From: an uncultured Hungatella sp.
GTDB lineage: Bacteria; Bacillota; Clostridia; Lachnospirales; Lachnospiraceae
Length of the DNA stretch: 64,000 bases
Direction: 5' to 3'
Assembly: GCA_910588505.1 (NCBI GenBank)
Contig: CAJUPQ010000003.1
Coordinates: 22,287 to 86,286 of the forward strand
Every line of letters starts with the position of its first letter. Position 1 is the first letter of the stretch. Shown here piece by piece: positions 41,245 through 49,506 of the stretch. The notes beneath the pieces were generated by a model. That model did not search any database. It was not told the origin of the DNA and saw nothing but the letters and a program-made list of their open reading frames with translations. Position numbers and translations under genes: made by a program.

Positions 41245-42048
41245 TTATGAGGGCTGCTTTCCGATGTAAGCCTGGATGCCGCCGTCTACATAAAGGATCT
41301 GGCCGTTAACAAAGTCAGACGCGTCGGAAGCTAAAAATACTGCCGGTCCGCCAAGATCAGATGCCTCGCCCCAGCGGCCTGCCGGCGTCTTGGAAATGAT
41401 AAACTGATCAAAGGGATGTCTGGAGCCGTCAGGCTGCACTTCACGCAGAGGAGCGGTCTGAGGCGTGGCGATATAACCTGGCCCGATGCCGTTGCACTGG
41501 ATGTTGTGCTCGCCGTACTCGGAAGCGATATTCCTGGTGAGCATCTTTAAACCGCCCTTAGCCGCGGCGTAGGCGGATACGGTCTCGCGGCCGAACTCGG
41601 ACATCATGGAACAGATGTTGATGATCTTGCCGTGACCTTTCTTGATCATGGAGGGGATCACTGCTTTGGATACAATGAAAGGAGCGTTCAGATCCACATC
41701 GATGACCTGTCTGAAATCTTTGGCGGACATCTCGATCATGGGGATGCGCTTGATGATCCCGGCATTGTTCACCAGAACATCCACCACGCCTACTTCCTCC
41801 TCGATCTTCGCGATCATGGCGTTTACTGCGTCCTCGTCGGTGACGTCGCATACATAGCCGTAGGCTGTGATGCCTTCTTCCTTGTAAGCCGCGATGCCCT
41901 TGTCCACCAGTTCCTGCTTAATATCATTGAACACGATGGTGGCCCCTGCCCCTGCCAGAGCTTTCGCGATGGCAAAGCCGATGCCATAGGAAGCGCCGGT
42001 GACTAAAGCGACTTTGCTTTCCAGAGAAAAATTTGTTTTGTTGTCCAT
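41245..42048 (-). CDS. SDR oxidoreductase, gluconate 5-dehydrogenase type
   Basis: A 267-residue short-chain dehydrogenase. The start at 42048 has AAGGAGAA; the longer frame to 42108 runs into the operator. The cofactor site is VTGASYGIGFAIAKAL, then NNAGI, the catalytic Ser in SMMSEFGRE, and the YxxxK pair in SAYAAAKGG. SEYGEHNIQCNGIGPGYIAT and the C-terminal ASDFVNGQILYVDGG are typical of Gno/IdnO and KduD-like enzymes acting on keto-gluconates or keto-uronates. Twin GntR-type palindromes upstream fit a role in hexuronate or gluconate breakdown. Confidence 0.88.
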   Translation of the reverse strand: MDNKTNFSLESKVALVTGASYGIGFAIAKALAGAGATIVFNDIKQELVDKGIAAYKEEGITAYGYVCDVTDEDAVNAMIAKIEEEVGVVDVLVNNAGIIKRIPMIEMSAKDFRQVIDVDLNAPFIVSKAVIPSMIKKGHGKIINICSMMSEFGRETVSAYAAAKGGLKMLTRNIASEYGEHNIQCNGIGPGYIATPQTAPLREVQPDGSRHPFDQFIISKTPAGRWGEASDLGGPAVFLASDASDFVNGQILYVDGGIQAYIGKQPS

Positions 42049-42078
42049 AAATAGATTCTCCTTTTCTTTTATTTTATA

Positions 42079-42109
42079 TTTGTATACAAAACTTAAATTT
42101 GTATACAAA
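42079..42109 (-). promoter_or_regulatory. Two perfect GntR-type operators
   Basis: tttgtatacaaa occurs twice, at 42079-42090 and 42098-42109, 19 bp apart centre to centre (two helical turns). A looser tgtatataca lies at 42117-42126. TTGTATACAA-type palindromes are typical sites of FadR-subfamily GntR regulators controlling sugar-acid genes. No GntR gene lies in the window. Confidence 0.8.
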
Positions 42110-42235
42110 TATTTTATGTATATACAATATCACGTTTTCTCCGAATTTGCAAGAGGTGAATTAACAAAAAAATAAATATTTTTTGGGCTATATGCATAAA
42201 AGAGCGGGTGTCCCTGATGACACCCGCTCCCTTTA

Positions 42236-43147
42236 TTATGAGAGTTCTTCTATAGCTGTGTTCAGCGCTTCGTCAGAAAGTTCATCCCCAAGCTCAGCGC
42301 CTGTCACATATTCGTCATGGCCGGCAAAATCCTTCCGTCCGCAGCCGCAGCCGCCATTGTCCGTACCGCTGCGCATGGACATGTTCCAGCCGTCAGAGAA
42401 GCCTGCGTTGTAGCCTTTGCGGTAACCGGCCCTGAAATCCCTCCTTCTGGTCTCGGGACTGCACCCGTTTCCGTTCTGGCAGCTGCACACACAGGTGCAG
42501 CTGTTGGAGCAGTCGTTGTCGCATTTATCGTCGCAGCAGTTCTCACAGCCGCAGTCACAGCCATTGGTGCTGCCGCCGCCAACGCCGCTGTTATTACAGT
42601 TGTTACAGCAGCATGGGCGGCTGCAGTTATTGCCGCAGCCATTGGTGTTGCCGCCGCCTACACAGCTGTTGTTGCAGTTGTTACAGCAGCAGTTGCAGCA
42701 TGGCCGGCAACAGTTATTGCCGCAGCCATTGGTGTTGCCGCCGCCAACGCCGCTGTTATTGCAGCAGCGGCAGCAACAGCAGTTGCAGCATGGGCGGCCG
42801 CAGTTATTGCCGCAGCCATTGGTGTTGCCGCCGCCAACGCCGCTGTTATTGCAGTTGTTACAGCAGCGGCAGCAGAAGCATGGGCGGCAGCAGTTATTGT
42901 TGCAGCCATTGGTGTTGCCGCCGCCAACGCCGTTGTTGTTGCAGCAGCGGCAGCAGCAGTTACAGGAAGGCCGGCAGCAGCTATTGTTGCCGCCACAGGA
43001 ACCGTTGTTATTTCCGCAGCAGTTACAGCCGCAGCCGCCGGTGTTGCCGCCTCCTACACCGTTATTATCTCCACAGCAGCAGTTATGGTTACAGCAGCAG
43101 TTTCTTCTGCACAGGCAAAGATTACATCCACATAAATTACAGAACAT
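42236..43147 (-). CDS. Cys/Asn/Gly-rich repeat protein, spore-coat-like
   Basis: A 303-residue protein of extreme composition. It starts MFCNLCGCNLCLCRRNCCC (ATG 43147, AAGGAG ahead). Residues about 30-205 carry six copies of a unit with the core GVGGG(N/S)T(N/G)GC, followed by NN, a Cys cluster such as CCRPCCNCCC and another NN. A short acidic Cys stretch follows, then a normal C-terminal domain with FRAGYRKGYNAGFSDGWNMS and an acidic tail. There is no signal peptide. Dense Cys suggests disulfide cross-linking or heavy metal binding; neighbouring cotJABC and a possible mother-cell promoter point to the spore coat. I know of no named family. Confidence 0.8.
   Translation of the reverse strand: MFCNLCGCNLCLCRRNCCCNHNCCCGDNNGVGGGNTGGCGCNCCGNNNGSCGGNNSCCRPSCNCCCRCCNNNGVGGGNTNGCNNNCCRPCFCCRCCNNCNNSGVGGGNTNGCGNNCGRPCCNCCCCRCCNNSGVGGGNTNGCGNNCCRPCCNCCCNNCNNSCVGGGNTNGCGNNCSRPCCCNNCNNSGVGGGSTNGCDCGCENCCDDKCDNDCSNSCTCVCSCQNGNGCSPETRRRDFRAGYRKGYNAGFSDGWNMSMRSGTDNGGCGCGRKDFAGHDEYVTGAELGDELSDEALNTAIEELS
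42540..43080. repeat. Tandem coding repeats of the Cys-rich gene
   Basis: Imperfect units of about 70-90 bp with the constant block gccattggtgttgccgccgcc repeat along the gene. They are coding repeats, not a CRISPR array: units vary in length and stay in frame. Confidence 0.8.
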
Positions 43148-43180
43148 TTCATGTCTCCTTGATTTTTCATGTTTGTACTA

Positions 43181-43206
43181 TATCCTATGAGATGGGCGGA
43201 CAATGT
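43181..43206 (-). promoter_or_regulatory. Possible sigma-K/sigma-E promoter
   Basis: On the minus strand CATAGGATA (43181-43189) fits the sigma-K -10 pattern CATAnnnTA, with AC 15 bp upstream (43205-43206). The start would fall about 27 nt before the Cys-rich gene. No sigma-A promoter is seen there. Confidence 0.45.
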
Positions 43207-43262
43207 GTGCAGGCATGGTTACTTTTCAAAAATCTGCGCATCCTAAGGATGAGGTGAATCAT

Positions 43263-44603
43263 ATGAGATCTATTTGGAATAAACAGGTTTGCATCCCCGG
43301 GAGAAATCGTCTTTCCGGAGATCTGGACACGGAGGTGGCGGTTATCGGCGCGGGGATGGCCGGGATCCTGACCGCCTATTATCTGGCCCGGGAGGGAAAG
43401 GAGGTGGTGGTGCTGGAGGCGGCGTCTATTGGCAGCGGCCAGACTTGCGGAACCACGGCCAAGATTACGTCTCAGCACGGTCTGATCTATCACAGGCTCC
43501 TTACGGACCGGGGCAGCCACATGATGAAGCTTTACGGGGAGTCTAATCAGAAGGCGGTCCGGGAGTACGGGCGGCTGATCAAGGACCGCTCCATCAGCTG
43601 CCATTTTGAAAAAAGACCGGCTTTCCTCTATACTATGGAGCAGCAGAACGCAGTCCATTTGGAGGCCATTGCGGCCAGACAGGCAGGGCTGCCCGCTTTG
43701 GAGGTTATTGAGACGGAGCTTCCTTTTTCCGTAAAGCGGGCTCTGCGGTTTGAGGATCAGGCCAGCTTTCATCCCATGAAGTTTATCGAGGCCTTGTCTT
43801 TGTCCCTTACGGTTTTTGAGCACACCCCGGCCCTGGCGGTAAAGGGCCATGCCATCAGGACACCCTACGGAACCGTTACCGCAAGGAAGATCGTGTTTGC
43901 GTGCCACTACCCGTTTCCCCTGATTCCGGGATACTATTTTGCCAGGATGTATCAGGAGAGGAGCTATGTGCTGGCTCTCCTGGGAGCGCCCCGGCTGGAT
44001 GGCATGTATCTGGGCGTTGACCCTGAAGGACTGTCTTTTCGGCGGGCGGGTCAGACCCTTTTGCTGGGAGGAGAGAGCCACCGGACAGGCGTGGAGAAGA
44101 GCCACCCCTACAGGGCCCTGACAGCTTCTGCCAACAAGCTGTTTCCCCAGGCCAGGGTGTGCGCCAGATGGTCTGCCCAGGACTGTATAACTCTGGATTC
44201 GGCGCCCTATATCGGACGTTTTTCCAGGAGGGAACGGGACTGGTATGTGGCTACCGGGTTTGGAAAATGGGGGATGACCCTGTCCATGGTGTCTGCCCAT
44301 CTGCTGACGGATCTGATCTGTCAGAGAACATCCCCCTATGAGGCTCTGTACTCGCCCCGGCGCTTACCGGTCCTGTCGGCCCTGCCAAGGCTGGCGGACC
44401 ATATGGTCCAGTCGTCGAAAGGCCTTATAAAGGGCCTGTCTCCCAAGATTATGCGCTGCCCCCACATGGGCTGTAAGCTGTCCTGGAACGGGGCTGAGTC
44501 TACCTGGGACTGCCCCTGCCATGGGTCCCGGTTTGACAGCTCGGGAAAGCTTATAACGGGACCGTCACAGACTTCCTGCCATTGTCATAAACTGATACCA
44601 TAA
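43263..44603 (+). CDS. FAD-dependent oxidoreductase with Rieske domain
   Basis: A two-domain redox protein of 446 residues. ATG 43263 has GAGGTGA. The N-terminal DAO-type domain shows the FAD site VAVIGAGMAGILTAYYLARE, then VVVLEAASIGSGQTCGTTAK, and a C-terminal FAD contact VATGFGKWGMTLSM. The last 60 residues form a Rieske [2Fe-2S] module: CPHMGCKLSWN and CPCHGSRF (C-x-H and C-x2-H). This fusion is known from Bacillus and clostridial genomes, with unknown substrate. Only 24 bp separate it from cotJA, so it is probably made with the spore-coat genes. Confidence 0.92.
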   Translation: MRSIWNKQVCIPGRNRLSGDLDTEVAVIGAGMAGILTAYYLAREGKEVVVLEAASIGSGQTCGTTAKITSQHGLIYHRLLTDRGSHMMKLYGESNQKAVREYGRLIKDRSISCHFEKRPAFLYTMEQQNAVHLEAIAARQAGLPALEVIETELPFSVKRALRFEDQASFHPMKFIEALSLSLTVFEHTPALAVKGHAIRTPYGTVTARKIVFACHYPFPLIPGYYFARMYQERSYVLALLGAPRLDGMYLGVDPEGLSFRRAGQTLLLGGESHRTGVEKSHPYRALTASANKLFPQARVCARWSAQDCITLDSAPYIGRFSRRERDWYVATGFGKWGMTLSMVSAHLLTDLICQRTSPYEALYSPRRLPVLSALPRLADHMVQSSKGLIKGLSPKIMRCPHMGCKLSWNGAESTWDCPCHGSRFDSSGKLITGPSQTSCHCHKLIP

Positions 44604-44627
44604 TAAGGATATCAGAAAGGAGTCGTT

Positions 44628-44858
44628 ATGGCTTGCTCTTATCATAACCAGGCTGCAGGGTCACAGAATATGCAGTCCGGCTCCTATGCCTTCCCATGCC
44701 CAAACACCGGCGTGGGAGGCATGGAACACTACCCTGTGGGCATGGGCTATGTGCCATGGCAGCAGTGGCAGCAGACGTATTCCCTGGAACAGGGATTTCA
44801 GAGGGGGACGATCTTCCCGGATCTGGATCTTACTTTCAATATGGGGAGGTGCCGCTGA
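44628..44858 (+). CDS. cotJA: Spore coat-associated protein CotJA
   Basis: A 76-residue product; ATG 44628 is preceded by AAAGGAG. The Tyr/Trp/Pro-rich stretch MGYVPWQQWQQTYSLEQGF and the ending GTIFPDLDLTF are the CotJA signature. The N-terminal half is longer than in Bacillus and Gln/Ser-rich. Its stop overlaps the cotJB start by one base (TGATG), so the two are coupled. CotJ proteins are mother-cell products incorporated in the spore coat. Confidence 0.92.
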   Translation: MACSYHNQAAGSQNMQSGSYAFPCPNTGVGGMEHYPVGMGYVPWQQWQQTYSLEQGFQRGTIFPDLDLTFNMGRCR

Positions 44859-45160
44859 TGCCAGTTTATGATCAAAACCAGCTTCTTTCCATCATCGACC
44901 AGGCCAGCTTTGCCATGGATGATGTACTCCTCTACCTGGACACCCACCCCTGCGATAAGGCGGCGCTGAATTATTATCAGTATGTAAGGGATCTGCGCCA
45001 GAACGCGAAAAATAATTATGAGGCCAATTTCGGCCCGCTGACCGTTGATCAGGTCCGCTCTGACCAGTACTGGACCTGGGTTCAGGGCAGATGGCCCTGG
45101 GAAGGGAGAGGAGGTGCTAGCGTATGTGGAACTATGAAAAACGGCTGCAGTACCCGGTAA
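44858..45160 (+). CDS. cotJB: Spore coat protein CotJB
   Basis: A 100-residue CotJB: LLSIIDQASFAMDDVLLYLD, then THPCDKAALNYYQYVRDLR and a Trp-rich tail TWVQGRWPWEG. The C-terminal 12 residues overlap cotJC in another frame (37 bp), a rather long overlap. The usual CotJB ends soon after PWEG, so the extra residues may be a local extension. It works with CotJA and CotJC in coat assembly. Confidence 0.92.
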   Translation: MPVYDQNQLLSIIDQASFAMDDVLLYLDTHPCDKAALNYYQYVRDLRQNAKNNYEANFGPLTVDQVRSDQYWTWVQGRWPWEGRGGASVCGTMKNGCSTR

Positions 45161-45738
45161 ATATCAGCCAGCCTAATCCGAAGATGGCCCAGTTTATCAT
45201 GAGCCAGTACGGCGGACCTGACGGGGAGATGGGGGCTGCCATGCGGTATCTATCCCAGAGATACGCCATGCCTTATGATGTGGGGAAGGCGGTGCTTACG
45301 GATATAGGTACGGAAGAACTGGCCCACTTAGAGATCGTGGCCGCAATCGTCCACCAGCTGACCCGTAATCTTACCCCGGAGCAGATCGAGGCGTCGGGAT
45401 TTGGCCCCTACTATATTGATCATACCACCGGCATCTGGCCCCAGGCCGCAGGCGGCGTTCCCTTTAATGCCTGCGAGTTCCAGTCCAAGGGCGACCCCAT
45501 CACGGATTTGTTTGAGGATCTGGCAGCAGAGCAGAAAGCCCGCTCCACCTACGACAATATCCTCCGGGTGGTCAAAGACCCGGAGGTCTGCGATCCTATC
45601 CGGTTTTTAAGAGAGCGGGAGATCGTTCACTTCCAGCGCTTCGGTGAAGCCCTGCGTGATGTTCAGGATCATTTAGACAGCCGCAATTTCTATGCGTTTA
45701 ACCCGGCGTTCGACAAGACGGGCAATCATCAGGCATAA
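45124..45738 (+). CDS. cotJC: Spore coat manganese catalase CotJC
   Basis: A 204-residue Mn-catalase-like coat protein (MWNYEKRLQYPVNISQPNPK). AGGAGGT at 45109-45115 fixes the start at ATG 45124, inside cotJB. Di-manganese ligands are seen in TDIGTEELAHLEIVAAI, EQKARSTYDNIL and REREIVHFQRFGEAL. It would remove hydrogen peroxide at the spore surface, or may be mainly structural. With the FAD/Rieske gene upstream, this is a four-gene redox-flavoured coat operon ended by the hairpin at 45763-45806. Confidence 0.94.
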   Translation: MWNYEKRLQYPVNISQPNPKMAQFIMSQYGGPDGEMGAAMRYLSQRYAMPYDVGKAVLTDIGTEELAHLEIVAAIVHQLTRNLTPEQIEASGFGPYYIDHTTGIWPQAAGGVPFNACEFQSKGDPITDLFEDLAAEQKARSTYDNILRVVKDPEVCDPIRFLREREIVHFQRFGEALRDVQDHLDSRNFYAFNPAFDKTGNHQA

Positions 45739-45762
45739 TGAAGACTTCTTAACATTACCCAT

Positions 45763-45806
45763 AAAAAAACAGCTGCCAGATCGTCAGGGTCTGTCAGCTG
45801 TTTTTT
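45763..45806. terminator. Bidirectional terminator
   Basis: taaaaaaacagctg and cagctgtttttta arms, with an inner ccaga/tctg pairing. It serves cotJC and the convergent AraC gene. Confidence 0.9.
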
Positions 45807-46749
45807 ACATTTCCTTTGACGCCAGGGTCATGGCATAGGAAGTCTGACGGGATGTATTTTTATAGTCTGACGGCGACATGCCGCAGAATTTACGGAACAC
45901 CCGGTTAAACTGGGAGAAGCTGGAGAATCCCGTCTGCTCCGCGATTTTGGTGATCTTATCCTTGGAGTTGAGAAGCAGATACTGGGCGTTTTTCACCCGG
46001 GTAAGCTGGATGTACTGGACCACCGTGTATCCGGTCACATCCTTAAACTGGTGGGACAGGTAGTAGGGGCTGATGTAAAAGATATCAGCCAGGGACCCAA
46101 GGGAAATGTCGTCGCTGTAGTGGGTGTGGATGTAATTGGTGATGGTGTAGATCTTTTCCCGGATTCCCGTGTCCTCCACATTGGGGACATAGTGATTCTG
46201 GTTTCGCAGGGAGTACAGGGTAAATAAAAATTCGATAAACTTGTTGTGGATCATCAGATCCCGGATCTGGGGATTGTGGACCGTAAGCTGCAGATTGATG
46301 ATCTCGTTAAGCCGTTCAAAAATCCTGTTCTGCTCTTCCCGGTGGAAGCGGAGAATGGGGGTTGCGCAGTCAAAGATGGAGAGGATCTCCCGGTATCCCG
46401 GCTTTTGTTCGATCATTTGCCTGGGCAGCATAAAACCGATGACGATCCGGTCGCTGGGAGGTCCGGGAAGATATACGGACTGGTGCAGCACGGACGGAGG
46501 GAGAAGGATAATGTCATTGGAAACCATGTCGTAGCGCTTGCCCTCTACAAAGTGGTAAGCCTTCGGGCTTAGGAGGATCATCATCTCATAGAAAATATGA
46601 AAGTGGGGAAATTCCATGTTGACAGACTGGCTTCTCTGGTCATAATCAAAATAATAGAGGGTGGAATCTTCCGTGGGAACGGCAACGTCATTGATGATGA
46701 TGGAAAATCCTTTTTCGTAAAGGACGGGGGAGCTGTGGTAATATTTCAT
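45805..46749 (-). CDS. AraC family transcription regulator
   Basis: A 314-residue AraC/XylS regulator. The N-terminal cupin sensor has HFHIFYEMMILLSPKAYHFVEG and the C-terminal double HTH has GSLADIFYISPYYLSHQFKD and KITKIAEQTGFSSFSQFNRV, ending FRKFCGMSPSDYK. The start has GGAGGTCCC next to it. It is divergent to the GH88/105 gene, so it probably senses the sugar released by that locus and activates it. Confidence 0.93.
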   Translation of the reverse strand: MKYYHSSPVLYEKGFSIIINDVAVPTEDSTLYYFDYDQRSQSVNMEFPHFHIFYEMMILLSPKAYHFVEGKRYDMVSNDIILLPPSVLHQSVYLPGPPSDRIVIGFMLPRQMIEQKPGYREILSIFDCATPILRFHREEQNRIFERLNEIINLQLTVHNPQIRDLMIHNKFIEFLFTLYSLRNQNHYVPNVEDTGIREKIYTITNYIHTHYSDDISLGSLADIFYISPYYLSHQFKDVTGYTVVQYIQLTRVKNAQYLLLNSKDKITKIAEQTGFSSFSQFNRVFRKFCGMSPSDYKNTSRQTSYAMTLASKEM

Positions 46750-46978
46750 GGGACCTCCAGGCGGGTAATTTTAGGAACGAGTTCTTGCGCAAAAAGCTGC
46801 TTTTAAATAGTTAATCATAGAAAGTACAAAAATGCAAGATTATTTTAGCTAAAATTACCAGCAAGAAATAGAATAAAAAAACAAAAACTGCAATGTTATT
46901 ATGTCTAAAAGACAATATTAGTGTAGATATTTGCCTTTTTCGGTGATAAGATAGGTTTATCGAAAGGAGGTAGAGAAC
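46750..46978. promoter_or_regulatory. Divergent control region of the carbohydrate locus
   Basis: 229 bp of AT-rich DNA between the AraC gene and the hydrolase. It contains two small palindromes, ttttagctaaaa (46843-46854) and gtctaaaagac (46903-46913). Neither promoter could be fixed with confidence. The AraC protein is the likely ligand. Confidence 0.45.
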
Positions 46979-48079
46979 ATGAGCTACACAAGGCAGGATA
47001 TCAGCCGGGCTATCGGCCGGTATCTGGACAGTTTCGAGAAAGTCCTTTACGAAGAAGACTCCCGGTTCTTGGAAGGGATGAAGACGAAAAGCCTCGCTAA
47101 CGATGATATCAGAAAGTACCAGTTTTGGGAATGGACCCAGGGGGTGGGGCTGTTTGGAGTCTGGAAGCTGTACAGGGAGACAAGGGATAAGCGGTACATG
47201 GATATCCTTCTCACCTACTATGAGCGGCAGATGAAGATCGGTCTTCCGGCCAAGAACGTGAACACCGTGACCCCGCTGCTTGCCATGTCCTATGTGGCGG
47301 AGGAGCTGGGCAGGGAGGATTACATGGAGGTGTGCAGGGAGTGGGCCCAGTGGGTCTGCAGAGATTTTCCCCGCACCAGGGAGGGCGGACTGCAGCACAT
47401 CACCTCGGACACGGTGAACGAGGAGGAGCTGTGGGACGACACCCTGTTCATGACCGTCCTGTTTCTGGCCAATATGGGCAGGATTCTGGGGAACCAGGAG
47501 TATCTGGACGAGGCGGAGTATCAGTTTCTGCTTCATGTCAAGTACCTTTCTGACCGGAAGACCGGACTCTGGTATCATGGGTGGACCTTTAAGGAGAACC
47601 ACCATTTCGCGGGGGCGTTCTGGGGGAGAGGCAACTGTTGGATCACATCCGCCATTCCGGAATATCTGGACATGGTGCCTGTTAGCGGCAGCGTGAAGAA
47701 ATTTCTCACCGAGACGTGGCGGCGGCAGGTGGAAGCTCTCATGGAGCTTCAGGAGGAAAATGGCATGTGGCACACCCTGGTGGATGACCGGGACTCCTAT
47801 GTGGAGGCAAGCGCTACCTGCGGGTTTGCCTACGGGATCCTGAAAGGGGTATCTTTAGGTCTGGGGGAGGCTTGGTGGGCGCGGAAAGCCCTCAAAGCCG
47901 TGGAGCCTATCCTGGGTTTTACCGACGAGGACGGCGTGGTCCATCAGGTGTCTTACGGCACCCCCATGGGGCGGGAGAGTAAGGATTTCTACAAAGAGAT
48001 CGAACTAAAGCCCATGCCCTATGGTCAGGCGCTGGCAATGCTTTTCTTTATGGAGAGCAGAAACTATGTGGCAGAATGA
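46979..48079 (+). CDS. GH88/GH105 unsaturated glucuronyl/rhamnogalacturonyl hydrolase
   Basis: A 366-residue (alpha/alpha)6-barrel enzyme that opens 4,5-unsaturated uronic acids at the end of lyase products. YQFWEWTQGVGLFGVWKLY, the Asp-bearing EELWDDTLFMTVLFLANMGR, WYHGWTF and the second Asp/Trp region GAFWGRGNCWITSA match YteR/YesR-like enzymes. ATG 46979 follows AAAGGAGG. No signal peptide is seen, so it acts in the cytoplasm on imported oligosaccharides. It is the first gene of the locus, 16 bp before the binding protein. Confidence 0.92.
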   Translation: MSYTRQDISRAIGRYLDSFEKVLYEEDSRFLEGMKTKSLANDDIRKYQFWEWTQGVGLFGVWKLYRETRDKRYMDILLTYYERQMKIGLPAKNVNTVTPLLAMSYVAEELGREDYMEVCREWAQWVCRDFPRTREGGLQHITSDTVNEEELWDDTLFMTVLFLANMGRILGNQEYLDEAEYQFLLHVKYLSDRKTGLWYHGWTFKENHHFAGAFWGRGNCWITSAIPEYLDMVPVSGSVKKFLTETWRRQVEALMELQEENGMWHTLVDDRDSYVEASATCGFAYGILKGVSLGLGEAWWARKALKAVEPILGFTDEDGVVHQVSYGTPMGRESKDFYKEIELKPMPYGQALAMLFFMESRNYVAE

Positions 48080-48095
48080 GAGGAGGAAAAAAGAA

Positions 48096-49418
48096 ATGAG
48101 GAACATGTTTTACAAGGCGGCAGCCGGAGCCATGGCTGCTACGATGGTAATGTCTCTGGCAGCCTGCGGCGGTTCAGGCAAGGACGGAGGGTCTGCGGCA
48201 AATGGAAACGGGGGAGAGGCAGAGGGCCCCATCACAGGGCAGACTCTGCAGGTTATGATCTCCGAGGAGCCGGGGGAGGGGGACGCCCTTGGCAATGCCC
48301 TGAAAAAATGGTCTGAGGAGACCGGCAATGAGATCAAACAGATCATCATTTCCCATGACGACATGAGGAGCAAATTCCCGTCCATGGCAAAGAACAAGGA
48401 CCTGCCGGATCTGGTGGCGACCACCTTCCTTCACCAGCTGTACCCGGAGGAATTTGTGGACATGAGCTCGGTTGTGGATCTGTCCAAGTTTAACCAGTCG
48501 GCCCTTAAGATCGTGGGCAAGTCCTACTCCTCGGAGGCCATCACAGGGATTCCGGACCAGTTTACCACCACCTGCATGTTTTACAATAAGGATGCCTTTG
48601 CCGCGGCAGGGATCCAGGCGCCTACGGTGGACAAGCCATGGACTTGGGATGAGCTTTATGACAATGCCAAGGTGATACAGGAGAAGGGCAATGTGAAGTA
48701 CGGGTTTGCGGCGGATGTGTCCAGGGCAAGGTACGATATCCTGATGTACGCCAACGGCGGCTCCCTGGTTGAGCAGGACGGGGACAGTTTTAAGGTGACG
48801 GTAAACAGCCCGGCAAACATCGAGACCCTGACCCGGTTTGTCCAGGCCAACAATGAGGTGATGCCAAAGGCCATCTGGGCAGGGGGCACCACGGACAATC
48901 CGGTGGAGTATTTTAAGAACGGCGACACCGGGATCCTGCTTTCCGGTTCCTGGAATTACAACACCTTTGCCTCGGACATTTCCAAGTTTGAGTTCGGCGT
49001 GATGCCGACGCCCAAGGGGAGCGCGGGACAGTCTGCCATCATCGGCGGCGAGGCCCTGGCTATTCCGGCCAACGGCAAGAACGTGGAGCTGGCAAAGCAG
49101 TTTGTCCAGTGGCTGTTTGAGCCGGAGCACTACACGGAATTTTTGCAGATCCGCAAAGAGCCTTCAGTTATGAATGATATTACCTACACGCCGGATACGG
49201 ACAAGGCAAAGGAAGAGTTTGCCATTATGCAGAATGAGACCAACTATGTGACAGACACCTTTATGGTAGATGAAAATTCTTCCTGGAGAAACTACAAGGA
49301 CAATGAGTACAGAGATTCTCTGAAACGGGCAGTGTCTGGTGAGATTACCCCCGAAGAAGCTTTAAACGGCTTTGCGGACGCGCTTTCTGAGTCCTCAGGA
49401 TGGGCCAAGGGGTATTGA
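48096..49418 (+). CDS. Sugar ABC transporter substrate-binding lipoprotein
   Basis: A cluster-B extracellular solute-binding protein of 440 residues. ATG 48096 (MRNMFYKAAAGAMAATMV) behind GAGGAGG gives a lipoprotein signal peptide with lipobox LAAC near residue 22-25, followed by a Gly/Ser/Asn linker. The mature part shows FTTTCMFYNKDAFAAAGI, PWTWDELYDNAKVI and GDTGILLSGSWNYNTFA, as in MalE/UgpB-like proteins. It probably binds uronic-acid-bearing oligosaccharides, judging from the hydrolase beside it. A terminator follows before the permeases, which should make this protein more abundant. Confidence 0.93.
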   Translation: MRNMFYKAAAGAMAATMVMSLAACGGSGKDGGSAANGNGGEAEGPITGQTLQVMISEEPGEGDALGNALKKWSEETGNEIKQIIISHDDMRSKFPSMAKNKDLPDLVATTFLHQLYPEEFVDMSSVVDLSKFNQSALKIVGKSYSSEAITGIPDQFTTTCMFYNKDAFAAAGIQAPTVDKPWTWDELYDNAKVIQEKGNVKYGFAADVSRARYDILMYANGGSLVEQDGDSFKVTVNSPANIETLTRFVQANNEVMPKAIWAGGTTDNPVEYFKNGDTGILLSGSWNYNTFASDISKFEFGVMPTPKGSAGQSAIIGGEALAIPANGKNVELAKQFVQWLFEPEHYTEFLQIRKEPSVMNDITYTPDTDKAKEEFAIMQNETNYVTDTFMVDENSSWRNYKDNEYRDSLKRAVSGEITPEEALNGFADALSESSGWAKGY

Positions 49419-49429
49419 TGCTGGTTTGG

Positions 49430-49459
49430 GCTGCCGCTGTTAGGCCGCGGCAGCTTTTT
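49430..49459 (+). terminator. Intra-operon terminator/attenuator
   Basis: gctgccgc (49430-49437) pairs with gcggcagc (49447-49454), then TTTTTG. It lies between the binding protein and its permeases and would lower permease expression. Confidence 0.8.
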
Positions 49460-49506
49460 GTTTACAATTTTGCAGGGCAAATAATGTATTAGGAAGGAAT
49501 GAATTT

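Noticed and set aside
42540..43080. CRISPR-like array
   Set aside because: Repeats are coding, of uneven length, without unique spacers, and no cas genes are present.
42317..43257. Long plus-strand Ala-, Gln/Pro- and Ser/Cys-rich frames
   Set aside because: They are shadows of the Cys-rich minus-strand gene; its tandem repeats keep all frames open. They lack ribosome sites and family matches.
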